From assembly GCA_949286165.1 (NCBI GenBank), contig CASDZK010000032.1, forward strand, positions 1 to 64,000: DNA of 64,000 nucleotides, given 5' to 3'. Every line of letters begins with the position of its first letter. The first letter of the stretch is position 1. The notes under the pieces were generated by a model that ran no database searches, had not been told where the DNA came from, and worked only from the letters and a program-made list of their open reading frames with translations. The translations under genes were made by a program, and so were the position numbers. Shown here piece after piece: positions 17,301 to 24,644 of this stretch. The DNA comes from an uncultured Alistipes sp. (GTDB lineage: Bacteria > Bacteroidota > Bacteroidia > Bacteroidales > Rikenellaceae).

Positions 17301-18034
17301 ACGAGCAGGCGGCGTCTCAGGTATCCTTGTTCGATGATTTGCTGAACGATGTAGAGATCAAAAAACCGGAGCCTAAGCCTACCGAACCGTGGAGCGAATT
17401 GGAAACGTTAGGAAAAGAAAAGGAACTGATCGGTATTTATCTTTCCTCGCATCCTTTGGATAATCAAAAAGTGATTCTGGATAATTTCTGTACCCATTCT
17501 TTGGAAAGCCTGCATGATTTGGATGCATTGAAAGATAGGGATTTCGCTGTGGGAGGAATGGTAACTTCCGTGGTTAATGCAACAACGAAAAAAGGAGATC
17601 ACTACGGAAAGATTACGGTAGAAGATTATAGCGGAAGTTATGAATTCGCTCTCTTTAGCAAAGACTATGAGCAATACCGGAATTATTGTTATAAAGATTA
17701 TCAATTGCTTATCCGGGGAAAAGTCGTTCCTCGTTTTCAAGGCGGAGAATATACACCCCGCATCACTTCCATTGTTACTTTGCGAGAAGCGCGCGAAAAA
17801 CTGCTGAAAGAGATGATGGTATATATTCCGGTCAAAGACATATCGGACGAATTGATTGCGGGATTGAAAAAAACAATAGATTGTTCTCCCGGTCATGTAC
17901 ACCTGAAAATCAAGTTATACGATGCAGATAAGAACATAGCCGTCAATATGTTATCTCGATCTGTCCGGATGGATGTCACAAACGATGTCATATCCGTATT
18001 GGACGATTACGGAATTTCTTATTCAATACATTAA
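14336..18034 (+). CDS. dnaE: DNA polymerase III alpha subunit
   Basis: This 1,232-residue replicative polymerase starts with a PHP domain whose metal ligands look complete: HLHVH (residues 6-10), Asp17, DHG (His42), Glu67, His88, the Cys in SSACLGG and Asp/His in TNDVHF. The DnaE1-type PHP may therefore still act as a 3'-5' exonuclease. The catalytic palm has GPGRGSAAGS and PDVDIDFDEDGRE near residue 477, with its metal-binding Asp residues. TRxxP-type finger motifs, the helix-hairpin-helix (VKGVGEAAAENI) and an OB domain (FAVGGMVTSV) follow. Length fits. A ~60-residue insert (about 315-380) precedes the LRHITYKGA block. trxA follows. Confidence 0.97.
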   Translation: MSQFVHLHVHTQYSILDGACNIKKLIARTKELGMSALAITDHGNMFGAKLFHQVANKEGIKPILGCEAYVAENSRFDKSTKEDRSGYHLILLAKNETGYHNLIKLASYAYTEGLYYRPRIDWELLERYHEGIICSSACLGGHIPQALIRDDVEKASRYIERYKSLFGDDFYLELQLHRSGDASIDAHVYQNQLKVNRYLLELAVKHQVKCIATNDVHFILEDDANAHDHMICLSTGKNLDDPDRLRYTRQEFLKSYEQMAELFGDHPEVLSNTLEVADKVENYSLSHKAFMPNFPLPEDFELDLDALKEVYKRCFSNTAQAQKNPEKAAKLKIDCEAIFKQIDSCNTIAELDALAASNDWDAEFDAYSKYTISCQFLYLRHITYKGAADRYGTLDQNTRDRIEFELATIERMGFPGYFLIVWDFIHAARQMGVSVGPGRGSAAGSVVAYCLTITNIDPIKYDLLFERFLNPDRISMPDVDIDFDEDGRERVMHYVVEKYGRKRVAHIITFGTMAAKMAIRDVARVEQLPLAESDRLAKMVPEKPGTTFASAYEEVPELRAEKDSSNPLIRTTLQVAEKLEGAVRQTGVHACGIIIAKDDLEKFIPISVNKDTELFVVQYDGKHVEDVGLLKMDFLGLKTLSIIKDAVENVERSKGIKIDIDRIPIDDKETFELYSRGDTTGLFQFESPGMKKYLRELKPNRIEDLIAMNALYRPGPIEYIPQFIARKHGKEPISYDLEGMEEYLKDTYGITVYQEQVMLLSQKLAGFTKGQADTLRKAMGKKMRDVLDKMKGDFINGAIARGHDAKICEKVWKDWEAFASYAFNKSHSTCYAYVSYQTAYLKAHYPAEFMAALLSRNLSDIKKISFFMDECKRMNIPVKGPDVNESFLRFSVDTHSNVRFGLAAVKGVGEAAAENIINTRKEGGPFKDVYDFVERVNLQAVNKKTIENLAMAGAFDSLIDFHRSRLFATDENSVAFIEDLVKYGNMYQNEQAASQVSLFDDLLNDVEIKKPEPKPTEPWSELETLGKEKELIGIYLSSHPLDNQKVILDNFCTHSLESLHDLDALKDRDFAVGGMVTSVVNATTKKGDHYGKITVEDYSGSYEFALFSKDYEQYRNYCYKDYQLLIRGKVVPRFQGGEYTPRITSIVTLREAREKLLKEMMVYIPVKDISDELIAGLKKTIDCSPGHVHLKIKLYDADKNIAVNMLSRSVRMDVTNDVISVLDDYGISYSIH

Positions 18035-18044
18035 AAAATATCCC

Positions 18045-18052
18045 TATCTTTG
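18045..18052 (+). promoter_or_regulatory. -7 promoter element of thioredoxin gene
   Basis: TATCTTTG lies 38 bases upstream of the trxA ATG and immediately after dnaE, suggesting separate transcription of trxA. Confidence 0.4.
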
Positions 18053-18089
18053 TGAACAGAAAATAATATTTAAAATTATAAAATCAACT

Positions 18090-18404
18090 ATGGCTTTTGA
18101 AATAACTGGTTCCAATGTAGATGAATTGATCGCTTCCGGTCAGCCGGTAGTAATCGATTTTTGGGCAGAATGGTGTGGGCCCTGCAAAATGGTAGCTCCT
18201 ATTATCGATGAATTGGCTGCTGAATACGACGGGAAGATCGTTATCGGGAAATGCGATGTGGATACGAACGATGAGCTTGCCGCTCGGTTTGCGGTTCGAA
18301 ATATTCCTACCGTAGTCTTTTTGAAAGACGGAAAATTGATAGATAAACAGGTAGGAGCAACAACGAAAGCCGTATTCGAAGCGAAAATCAAAGCGTTGCT
18401 TTAG
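18090..18404 (+). CDS. trxA: Thioredoxin
   Basis: This 104-residue cytosolic disulfide reductase has the active site WAEWCGPCKM (about residues 25-34), the cis-proline loop NIPTVVF and the buried Asp in VIDFWAE. It has no signal peptide. The ATG at 18,090 gives the normal length; the longer frame overlaps the end of dnaE. A strong terminator follows. Neighbours give no specific partner. Confidence 0.96.
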   Translation: MAFEITGSNVDELIASGQPVVIDFWAEWCGPCKMVAPIIDELAAEYDGKIVIGKCDVDTNDELAARFAVRNIPTVVFLKDGKLIDKQVGATTKAVFEAKIKALL

Positions 18405-18435
18405 CAAAAGCAAGTTCGATTTTCGTATTGTTTTA

Positions 18436-18464
18436 CCGTTCGGAATTTCCGGACGGTTTTTTTT
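18436..18464 (+). terminator. Terminator of trxA
   Basis: CCGTTCGGAA and TTCCGGACGG form a hairpin with one G-T pair, followed by eight T residues on the plus strand, 32 bases past the trxA stop. Confidence 0.85.
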
Positions 18465-18682
18465 ACTTGAAAAAATTATATCCTTGAACATGAGGCTGTA
18501 AGCCGATGGAGACGATTGGAATAAAATAGCTGTTTCGTATCCGAAAAATTATAATTATCTTGCCACCGTTTCGTGTAGGCTGCGAAATAAAGTGTTTTTG
18601 TCCGATTTTTTTATTGCAAAGGATCGGTTTGGCATTGAATTTTCAGGGAATGGATATTAGAATAAAGAAACGATGCTTAAAA

Positions 18683-19069
18683 ATGATGAAAGAGAAAATT
18701 GAATCGGAATACCATTTTAACTGTTCACGTTCGTTATTGTTCCGTCTGATTAGCACGGATGTCGGTCTTGCCGGCTGGTTCGCCGATAAGGTAGTCGTTG
18801 AACCGGACGATCTATACCTTTTCTTTTGGGGAAAGCAGGAGAATCCTGCACGAATGGTAGCTCAAACGGATAATGAGAGTGTTCAGTTCCAATGGGAAGA
18901 AGATTGGGGTACTGAGGCCTATTTCGAATTCCGGATTACTTCCAGTGAAATTTCCAATGATCTCTCTTTGTTCGTAACGGATTTTTGCGATCCGGACGAA
19001 AAAGAAGATACCTTGCTTTATTGGCAAAATAATATTAAGAAGTTAAAGTTGATATCCGGATCGGATTAA
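18683..19069 (+). CDS. START-like/AHSA1-type domain protein
   Basis: This 128-residue protein reads as a single START-like (SRPBCC) fold: an initial strand EYHFNCSRSLLFRLIS, a helix with LAGWFADKV, then alternating strands (VQFQWEEDWG, AYFEFRI, LSLFVTDFCD) and a long C-terminal helix YWQNNIKKLKLI. Bacteroidota encode a conserved cytosolic protein of this size and pattern; no function is proven. Two adjacent ATGs (18,683 and 18,686) are possible starts; longer in-frame starts reach into non-coding sequence. It converges on the ABC permease gene, overlapping its stop by 4 bases. Confidence 0.7.
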   Translation: MMKEKIESEYHFNCSRSLLFRLISTDVGLAGWFADKVVVEPDDLYLFFWGKQENPARMVAQTDNESVQFQWEEDWGTEAYFEFRITSSEISNDLSLFVTDFCDPDEKEDTLLYWQNNIKKLKLISGSD

Positions 19070-19905
19070 CGGGTTTTGCATTGCCTTTTTTTTCGGATCA
19101 AGTATTTCCCGAAACGAACGATCAGGTAGAAAAGCCCCAATACGATCACGATCGATGCGCCGGAAGGCAGGTCGGTACAATAACTGATATACAGTCCCAA
19201 AAGATTTCCTAAGACAGTAAAGCCAATGGCGTAAACCGTTATTCGGTTATAGGAGTCGGAGAGCAGATTGGCCGTAATGGGCGGAATAGTAAGCAAAGAA
19301 ATCAGTAACATGATACCGATCAGCTTGATGATAAATACGATGGCGATGGCGACCAACGTCAGCGCAATAAAATTGATTGTCCGAATCGGCAGTTGCTGCG
19401 TGCCAGAAAAAGTCGGGTCGAATGCGGTAAAAAGAATCAATCGATTGAATTTCAGGAAAAGTATTCCCAACAAAACGGCCAAAAGGATATTCCCCCACAG
19501 TATTGTGGAATCCACGGTTAGAATATTGCCCAGCAGAAAACTCATTAAATTCGGAGCATAACCCGGCGTCAGGGATATAAACAAAATACCTGTTGCCATG
19601 CCTATCGCCCATAAAATTCCGATGACGGAGTCTTCCCTGATCTTCATCTTATCAGACAAATAAGTCATGCCCAAGGCTGAAGCCGCAGCGAACACCAAGG
19701 CTCCCCAGATAGGGTTTATTCCCAAATAATAGGCGATGCCGATTCCTCCGAACGACGCATGGGTTATGCCCCCGCTTAAAAACACCAATCTTCGGATTAC
19801 TATGTAAGTTCCTACAATTCCGCAAATAACGGCAGAACATACGGAAGCGATCGTCGCGTTCCTCAAAAAATCATAATTGACTATATCGGAAAAGAATTCG
19901 GTCAT
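19066..19905 (-). CDS. ABC-3 family metal (Zn/Mn/Fe) transporter permease, orphan
   Basis: This 279-residue membrane protein has about eight hydrophobic helices and the ABC-3 family marks FLSGGITHASFGGIGIAYYLG (near residues 41-60) and LLTIPPITANLLSDS. ZnuB/TroC-type permeases import divalent metals with an ATPase and a periplasmic binding lipoprotein, neither of which is adjacent. The nearest genes are a START-like protein and dnaJ. I chose MTEFFSDI at 19,905, since the longer frame runs into the dnaJ terminator. Metal specificity cannot be read from the sequence. Confidence 0.87.
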   Translation of the reverse strand: MTEFFSDIVNYDFLRNATIASVCSAVICGIVGTYIVIRRLVFLSGGITHASFGGIGIAYYLGINPIWGALVFAAASALGMTYLSDKMKIREDSVIGILWAIGMATGILFISLTPGYAPNLMSFLLGNILTVDSTILWGNILLAVLLGILFLKFNRLILFTAFDPTFSGTQQLPIRTINFIALTLVAIAIVFIIKLIGIMLLISLLTIPPITANLLSDSYNRITVYAIGFTVLGNLLGLYISYCTDLPSGASIVIVLGLFYLIVRFGKYLIRKKRQCKTR

Positions 19906-19925
19906 ATCGTCGTGACAAAATAGAA

Positions 19926-19957
19926 TCCACCCCTTGAAGCGCATTTCAAGGGGTGGA
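19926..19957 (-). terminator. Terminator of grpE-dnaJ
   Basis: A 13-bp perfect stem (TCCACCCCTTGAA and its complement) with a 6-base loop, starting 11 bases past the dnaJ stop, followed on the minus strand by a T-rich run. Confidence 0.8.
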
Positions 19958-19967
19958 CCGGGAAAAA

Positions 19968-21131
19968 TTATTGCAGGAAGAAGCTTCTCATCCGTTCGAA
20001 AATGTTCGCTTCTTTCGTATTTTTAGGCGGTTCCATGTAACTGGATTTGGATAACTCTTCCAATAATTTTTTGTCGTTGGCAGATACGTTTTTCGGAATG
20101 AATATATCTACGCATACCAATAAATCTCCCTTGGACCGGCTGTTGATATCCGGGAGACCCTTTCCTCGTAAACGAAGAACCCGCCCGGGCTGAGTTCCCG
20201 GTTCTACTTTTATTTTTACTTTGCCATCGACGGCAGGCACTTCTACGGATTGTCCCAGTATGGCGTCCGTAATTTTCAATTTCAGATTATATATCAAATC
20301 GCTGCCGTCTCTAACCAACTCGGGATGGGGTTCCTCTTCGATAACGATGAGCAAGTCGCCGTTAACTCCTCCGTGTTTGGCCGCATTTCCTTTGCCCGAT
20401 ACGGATAATTGCATGCCTTCCGCTACTCCGGCCGGAATATGCACGTCAATGATCTCTTCCGCTTTTTCCACGCCTTCCCCATGACAATGGGGACATTTTT
20501 GCGTAATGATTTTCCCTTCTCCTCCGCACGTGGGACAAGGTTGCGAAGTTTGAGTTCTCCCGAAAAAAGTATTGACAACCTGGGTAATGTAACCCGAACC
20601 GTTGCAAGTGGTGCATGTAGTATAAGAGTGGCTGTCCTTAGCTCCGGAACCGCCGCAAACTTTGCAACTGACCAACTTGTTGATTTTCATCTTTTTGTCG
20701 ATTCCGTTAGCAATGTCGGCCAGGGACAACCGTACCTTGACCCGTAAATCGGATCCCCGGTTTACACGTCGGCTGTTCCCGGAAAAACCGCCTCCTCCGA
20801 ATCCTCCGAAATGTCCTCCGAACAGATCTCCGAATCTTTCGAAGATATCTTCCATGGAGAAACTTCCGCCGTAAGCTCCGGACGCTCCTCCTCCGAATCC
20901 TCCTGCGTTCATGCCTTCGTGACCGAATTGGTCGTAACGCGCTCTTTTATCCGGATTGCTCAGGATATCGTATGCTTCCGCTGCTTCCTTGAATTTCTCT
21001 TCCGCTTCTTTATCGCCGGGGTTTTTGTCGGGAGGAGAGTTGATTGCCGCTTTACGAGATGCTTTTTTTATTTCGTCGGCAGTAGCCGTTTTAGCTACGC
21101 CCAGCACTTCGTAATAATCTCTTTTTGCCAT
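19968..21131 (-). CDS. dnaJ: Chaperone DnaJ with altered J-domain signature
   Basis: This 387-residue type I J-protein (Hsp40) co-chaperone has a J domain (1-70), a Gly/Phe-rich linker (about 72-120), a zinc domain with all four CxxCxGxG repeats ([32 protein letters not shown]) and a C-terminal substrate domain. It should stimulate DnaK's ATPase. The essential HPD at residues 33-35 is PPD here. Residues 25, 31 and 32, normally Tyr, Lys and Tyr, are Ser, Asn and Ser. All four changes are T-to-G on the plus strand (21,034, 21,037, 21,039, 21,058), which looks like a sequence error or very unusual mutation. The start [10 protein letters not shown] lies 4 bases after grpE. Confidence 0.93.
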   Translation of the reverse strand: MAKRDYYEVLGVAKTATADEIKKASRKAAINSPPDKNPGDKEAEEKFKEAAEAYDILSNPDKRARYDQFGHEGMNAGGFGGGASGAYGGSFSMEDIFERFGDLFGGHFGGFGGGGFSGNSRRVNRGSDLRVKVRLSLADIANGIDKKMKINKLVSCKVCGGSGAKDSHSYTTCTTCNGSGYITQVVNTFFGRTQTSQPCPTCGGEGKIITQKCPHCHGEGVEKAEEIIDVHIPAGVAEGMQLSVSGKGNAAKHGGVNGDLLIVIEEEPHPELVRDGSDLIYNLKLKITDAILGQSVEVPAVDGKVKIKVEPGTQPGRVLRLRGKGLPDINSRSKGDLLVCVDIFIPKNVSANDKKLLEELSKSSYMEPPKNTKEANIFERMRSFFLQ

Positions 21132-21135
21132 TGAT

Positions 21136-21726
21136 TTATTCTCCAACTACTACTTTAGAAAAACGAATTACCTTGTCTTTCATCAGATAACCTTTTTCTA
21201 TTACATCGATTATTTTTCCTTTTTTCGTTTCGTCTTCCACCGGAACTTTCGCTATGGCGTCGTGGTAATCCGTATTGAATTTTTCGCCTAAAGCAGGAAT
21301 TTCTTTTACTTGGCGTTGTTTCAACAATTCTTGCAGTTTGTTGGATATTAATTCTATGCCTTGTCTGATGGCATTGATGTCGTCGCTGGTTTGCATGGCA
21401 GCCACCGCCCTGTCCATATCATCCGCTATGGTCAATACGGATTTTATGACGTCGGAGCCGGCTGAGTCGATCAATTCCATTTTTTCTTTCAAGGTTCTTT
21501 TTCTGAAATTATCGAAATCCGCTTGCAGCCGGATATATTTATCCTGACATTCCTGCAGCTGTTCGTTCAGTTGTGACGTAATGTCGTTCGTTTGGTTATT
21601 GTCATCTGTCAAATTGTCACTTTCTTCATTTTCCGTTTCCGGTTGAGGAAGATCGACAGCCTCTTTTTCTTCTGTCTTAATAACTTCATTATCAGTTAAT
21701 TCTTCTTTCGTATTCTTTTTTGTCAT
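21136..21726 (-). CDS. grpE: GrpE nucleotide-exchange factor
   Basis: This 196-residue protein has an acidic, disordered N-terminus (about residues 1-50, rich in E, N and T), a long coiled-coil helix from about 55 with [15 protein letters not shown], and the C-terminal beta domain with [10 protein letters not shown] and the typical end [16 protein letters not shown]. It releases ADP from DnaK. It is immediately upstream of dnaJ (4-base gap), the usual heat-shock pair; dnaK is not in the window. No CIRCE-type operator was seen. Confidence 0.95.
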   Translation of the reverse strand: MTKKNTKEELTDNEVIKTEEKEAVDLPQPETENEESDNLTDDNNQTNDITSQLNEQLQECQDKYIRLQADFDNFRKRTLKEKMELIDSAGSDVIKSVLTIADDMDRAVAAMQTSDDINAIRQGIELISNKLQELLKQRQVKEIPALGEKFNTDYHDAIAKVPVEDETKKGKIIDVIEKGYLMKDKVIRFSKVVVGE

Positions 21727-21772
21727 GGCGTTAATCGCTTGTTTTATATGACTTCAACAAAATATGTACCAC

Positions 21773-22960
21773 TTATTTTTGGGTTTTCAAGCCGATTTCT
21801 TGCGTCAATACGCGGTTCAGCACATAAGTTTGCCGGTTGGGATTGTATAGTTCGTCGATGATTTTATAACAGTTTTTCTTTATTTTTTCCGCTTGTTTGC
21901 CGTCTTTCAACAAGTTCAACCATTTTTCGATGGTTTCACTGAGGGAGAAAACGTCACTGTATTTGAAAAAATCTCCGCTTTGTCCGGATTTTATCGCTTC
22001 GTATTCGGGCATTTGCATACTGTATCGGTTATGCGTGATTACGGGAATGCCGTATGACAAGGCGTGTACGGCGGTTAGCCCTACATTGCCGGGACTGACG
22101 CACAGCGTGGAATTTTGCAAGACGGAAGCGATCATTTCTTCATCGTAACAAGCGCCGTAAAACCATATGCGGTCGTCTATCTTTACTTCTTCCGCCAGTT
22201 TTTCCAGTTCTTTTTTCAGCGGACCGGTACCTAACAATACGATGTTGACATCGATCGATTGCACTTTCAGCAATGCTACGGCTTTTATCAGCAAATCGAG
22301 TGACTTTGCCGCCGTTAGCCGTCCCACGAAAGCGATTACCGGATAATCGTTTCCGAAATAGTTGCGCATGTATCCGGCGTTTCGGTATTTGTCGCGTAAG
22401 GCGTATTGCCGGTTGTAGTCCAGCGAGTTGTAAAGTACATGCATGCGCCGGAAAGGATATCCTTTTTTATGCAGCAGATATTTGGCTCTGTTGCCATACA
22501 GGAATAGATTTCCCGCCAGTCTCATGTAAAAGTAGTTGATCCGTTGTTGGCGGCGGGTTTCGTTGCCGTACAGCCCATGCGTCCATAAATATACTTTTTT
22601 CCCGGTTATGCGGGCATAAAGTACGATTAGCCAGTTGGAACGTATTCCCGGATTTCCTGTCAGGATATAGGCATCGTAGTGCCGAAAAAGGGTTCGCCAC
22701 CACCCTTTTTGCCAGATGAGTTTTTGTCCCGAATACCGGTTGGCAAGATAACGCCGGAATCCCCTGATCCGGCGCATGTCCGTAAGAGCTTCTATTTCCG
22801 GCGATTCCAGTCCGCAATAAAACGAATAGTCGATGGAAGGGTCTTCGCTCATTCGTTGGTATATGGCGCGGCGGTACAGAGGCGCTATGTTGAATACGCA
22901 ACATACCCGTAGTTTTCGGACGGTAAGATTCCCCGAGGAAGATTTATTGGATCGTGGCAT
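21773..22960 (-). CDS. Glycosyltransferase family 4-type enzyme
   Basis: This 395-residue GT-B enzyme has an N-terminal acceptor half with LRVCCVFNIAPLYRRAIYQRM and a C-terminal donor half with VIAFVGRLTAAKSLDLLIKA, LGTGPLKKELEK and the late ALSYGIPVITH block, as in GT4 family enzymes transferring sugars from nucleotide donors to glycans or lipids. It has no membrane anchor and should act on the cytosolic face. It overlaps the end of the lipoprotein gene by 17 bases, so they are coupled. The sugar and acceptor are unknown; the neighbours suggest LPS/envelope glycan work. Confidence 0.82.
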   Translation of the reverse strand: MPRSNKSSSGNLTVRKLRVCCVFNIAPLYRRAIYQRMSEDPSIDYSFYCGLESPEIEALTDMRRIRGFRRYLANRYSGQKLIWQKGWWRTLFRHYDAYILTGNPGIRSNWLIVLYARITGKKVYLWTHGLYGNETRRQQRINYFYMRLAGNLFLYGNRAKYLLHKKGYPFRRMHVLYNSLDYNRQYALRDKYRNAGYMRNYFGNDYPVIAFVGRLTAAKSLDLLIKAVALLKVQSIDVNIVLLGTGPLKKELEKLAEEVKIDDRIWFYGACYDEEMIASVLQNSTLCVSPGNVGLTAVHALSYGIPVITHNRYSMQMPEYEAIKSGQSGDFFKYSDVFSLSETIEKWLNLLKDGKQAEKIKKNCYKIIDELYNPNRQTYVLNRVLTQEIGLKTQK

Positions 22961-23459
22961 GGTATTCCGTTTTTTTCTCGATCCAGGTGTTCGACAGGAC
23001 CATGGTGTCGGGATCCGATTCGAACTTGTAAGGGTAAAAAGTCAGGTTTACGATTACTTTATCGATTCCTTCCAATATGTCAACTTGCTTGAAGGCGTAT
23101 ATTTCGTTGAGAGTATCGCAAACCATCAGGATAAATGTCCCTGCATTTAGGGAACGAAAGGTAAGTTGTCCGCTAACCGTTTCGTATTCCGTTTTTTTTA
23201 AAAATGTTTTTATGCCGGCCCGATCCCTGCGCATCAATTCTCCCCGTGCGGCCGCATCGTATGATTCAACAGAATAATTTAGCGTATCGGCATCGAAAAC
23301 GTAGCCGATCACGTCGGCCAAGGGAATGGTCGGAGTTCCAGAAGCCGTTTCTTCTAAAGTAACGACATAGTAATCGCAATGAGTCGTTACCTTGGAACAA
23401 GAGAAAAAAGCGACACAGAAAAGAATGGCGATGAATGTTCTGATAATCATATTCGGCAT
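22944..23459 (-). CDS. Lipoprotein of unknown function
   Basis: This 171-residue protein starts with a signal and lipobox (MIIRTFIAILFCVAFFSCS, Cys about residue 21 of the long form), so it is anchored in the envelope. The mature part is a beta-rich domain with strands such as HCDYYVVTLEE, VIGYVFDAD, GTFILMVCDT and KVIVNLTFYPY, resembling small immunoglobulin-like lipoprotein domains common in the phylum. I recognise no named family. The start may be MPNM at 23,459 or MIIR at 23,450. A -7 element (TATCTTTG, 23,474-23,481) suggests its own promoter with the GT4 gene downstream. Confidence 0.7.
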   Translation of the reverse strand: MPNMIIRTFIAILFCVAFFSCSKVTTHCDYYVVTLEETASGTPTIPLADVIGYVFDADTLNYSVESYDAAARGELMRRDRAGIKTFLKKTEYETVSGQLTFRSLNAGTFILMVCDTLNEIYAFKQVDILEGIDKVIVNLTFYPYKFESDPDTMVLSNTWIEKKTEYHATIQ

Positions 23460-23473
23460 TTTGGAATGTGTTG

Positions 23474-23481
23474 CAAAGATA
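23474..23481 (-). promoter_or_regulatory. -7 promoter element of lipoprotein-GT4 pair
   Basis: TATCTTTG on the minus strand, 15-24 bases before the two possible ATGs of the lipoprotein gene; no clear -33. Confidence 0.4.
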
Positions 23482-23588
23482 TGCTTTTTATGATAATTTC
23501 TCGATTCCGGAGAAAAGAATCGGATATTCCTCGTATCCTGTCTTCGTATGCGAATTTGCCGGAGATGAGCGGATTCGGATCGAAAACA

Positions 23589-24644
23589 TTATTCGATTTT
23601 GCCGTGCTTCTTTTGCTTCTGCGAATAATCGATGTACCAATCGTAAAAACGTCGGATGCCTTCCTCGATGCAAACGGACGGCCGGTATCCGAAATCTTGT
23701 TGCAACCGGGAAATATCGGCGTAAGTACAATACACGTCTCCCGGCTGCATTTCCATCATTTGTTTGACGGCTTTTTTCCCGGTTACTTTTTCAATGACGG
23801 AAATGAAATCCATTAACCGTACCGGAGCGGAGTTACCTATGTTATAAACTCGTGACGGTATTTTTTCTGTTGACGGGTGCGGTATTATACACATGATGCC
23901 TTTCACGATGTCGTCGATATACGTGAAATCCCTGCTTAATTCCCCGTGATTGAAGACTTTGATGGGAGCTCCGTCCAAAATGGATTTTAGAAATAGAAAA
24001 GGAGCCATGTCCGGTCTTCCCCAGGGACCGTATACCGTGAAAAAACGCAGGCCGGTGGCAGGAATTCCATAGAGTTTACTATAGGAATAAGCCATTAATT
24101 CATTGGATTTTTTCGTTGCGGCGTACAAACTGACCGGAGAATCGGTAGGGGCGGTTTCCGTATAGGGGACCTGTTCGTTCATACCGTACACGCTGCTGGA
24201 GCTGGCGTATAACAAATGCTTTATGGAATGGTGGCGGCAGTTTTCCAGGATGTTCAGGAATCCCATAATGTTCGATTCCACATAAGCGTAGGGATTCTCT
24301 ATGGAATAGCGCACGCCCGCCTGTCCCGCTAAGTTTATGACAATATCAAAGTTTTCCGCATCGAAAAGAGCGGTCATTCCTATCCTGTCCGCCAGATCGA
24401 GTTTGATGAAACGGTAGGAAGGATCAAACCGGCTCGTCACGATCTTATTGTCCAGGATTGTTTCCTGTTCGATGCCGGCCGCTTGCAGACGCGCATATTT
24501 TAAACCGGTATCGTAATAGGAGTTGAGGCAATCCAGTCCCACGACTTCATAACCGTGTTTCAACAGCTCTTTTACCAGTGAAAACCCGATGAATCCTGCC
24601 GTCCCGGTTACCAATGCTTTTATTTTCCTTTGTTGTCGGTTCAT
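23589..24644 (-). CDS. NAD-dependent sugar epimerase, UDP-glucuronate 4-epimerase-like
   Basis: This 351-residue extended short-chain dehydrogenase has the NAD-binding motif TGTAGFIG (residues 13-20), the catalytic ASSSSVYG, YAATKK with the active Tyr-x3-Lys, and the substrate loop RFFTVYGPWGRPDMAPF. This set matches UDP-glucuronate/UDP-galacturonate epimerases and their close relatives. The product would be a nucleotide uronic acid, perhaps the precursor for the ArnT-like transferase next to it. It overlaps that gene by 4 bases (ATGA type), showing tight operon structure. UDP-glucose 4-epimerase is a less likely alternative. Confidence 0.83.
   Translation of the reverse strand: MNRQQRKIKALVTGTAGFIGFSLVKELLKHGYEVVGLDCLNSYYDTGLKYARLQAAGIEQETILDNKIVTSRFDPSYRFIKLDLADRIGMTALFDAENFDIVINLAGQAGVRYSIENPYAYVESNIMGFLNILENCRHHSIKHLLYASSSSVYGMNEQVPYTETAPTDSPVSLYAATKKSNELMAYSYSKLYGIPATGLRFFTVYGPWGRPDMAPFLFLKSILDGAPIKVFNHGELSRDFTYIDDIVKGIMCIIPHPSTEKIPSRVYNIGNSAPVRLMDFISVIEKVTGKKAVKQMMEMQPGDVYCTYADISRLQQDFGYRPSVCIEEGIRRFYDWYIDYSQKQKKHGKIE

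Noticed and set aside
20221..20484. Plus-strand frames inside dnaJ (also 20,409-20,747 and 20,811-21,134)
   Set aside because: They mirror the Gly-rich and Cys-rich codons of dnaJ and have no independent signals.
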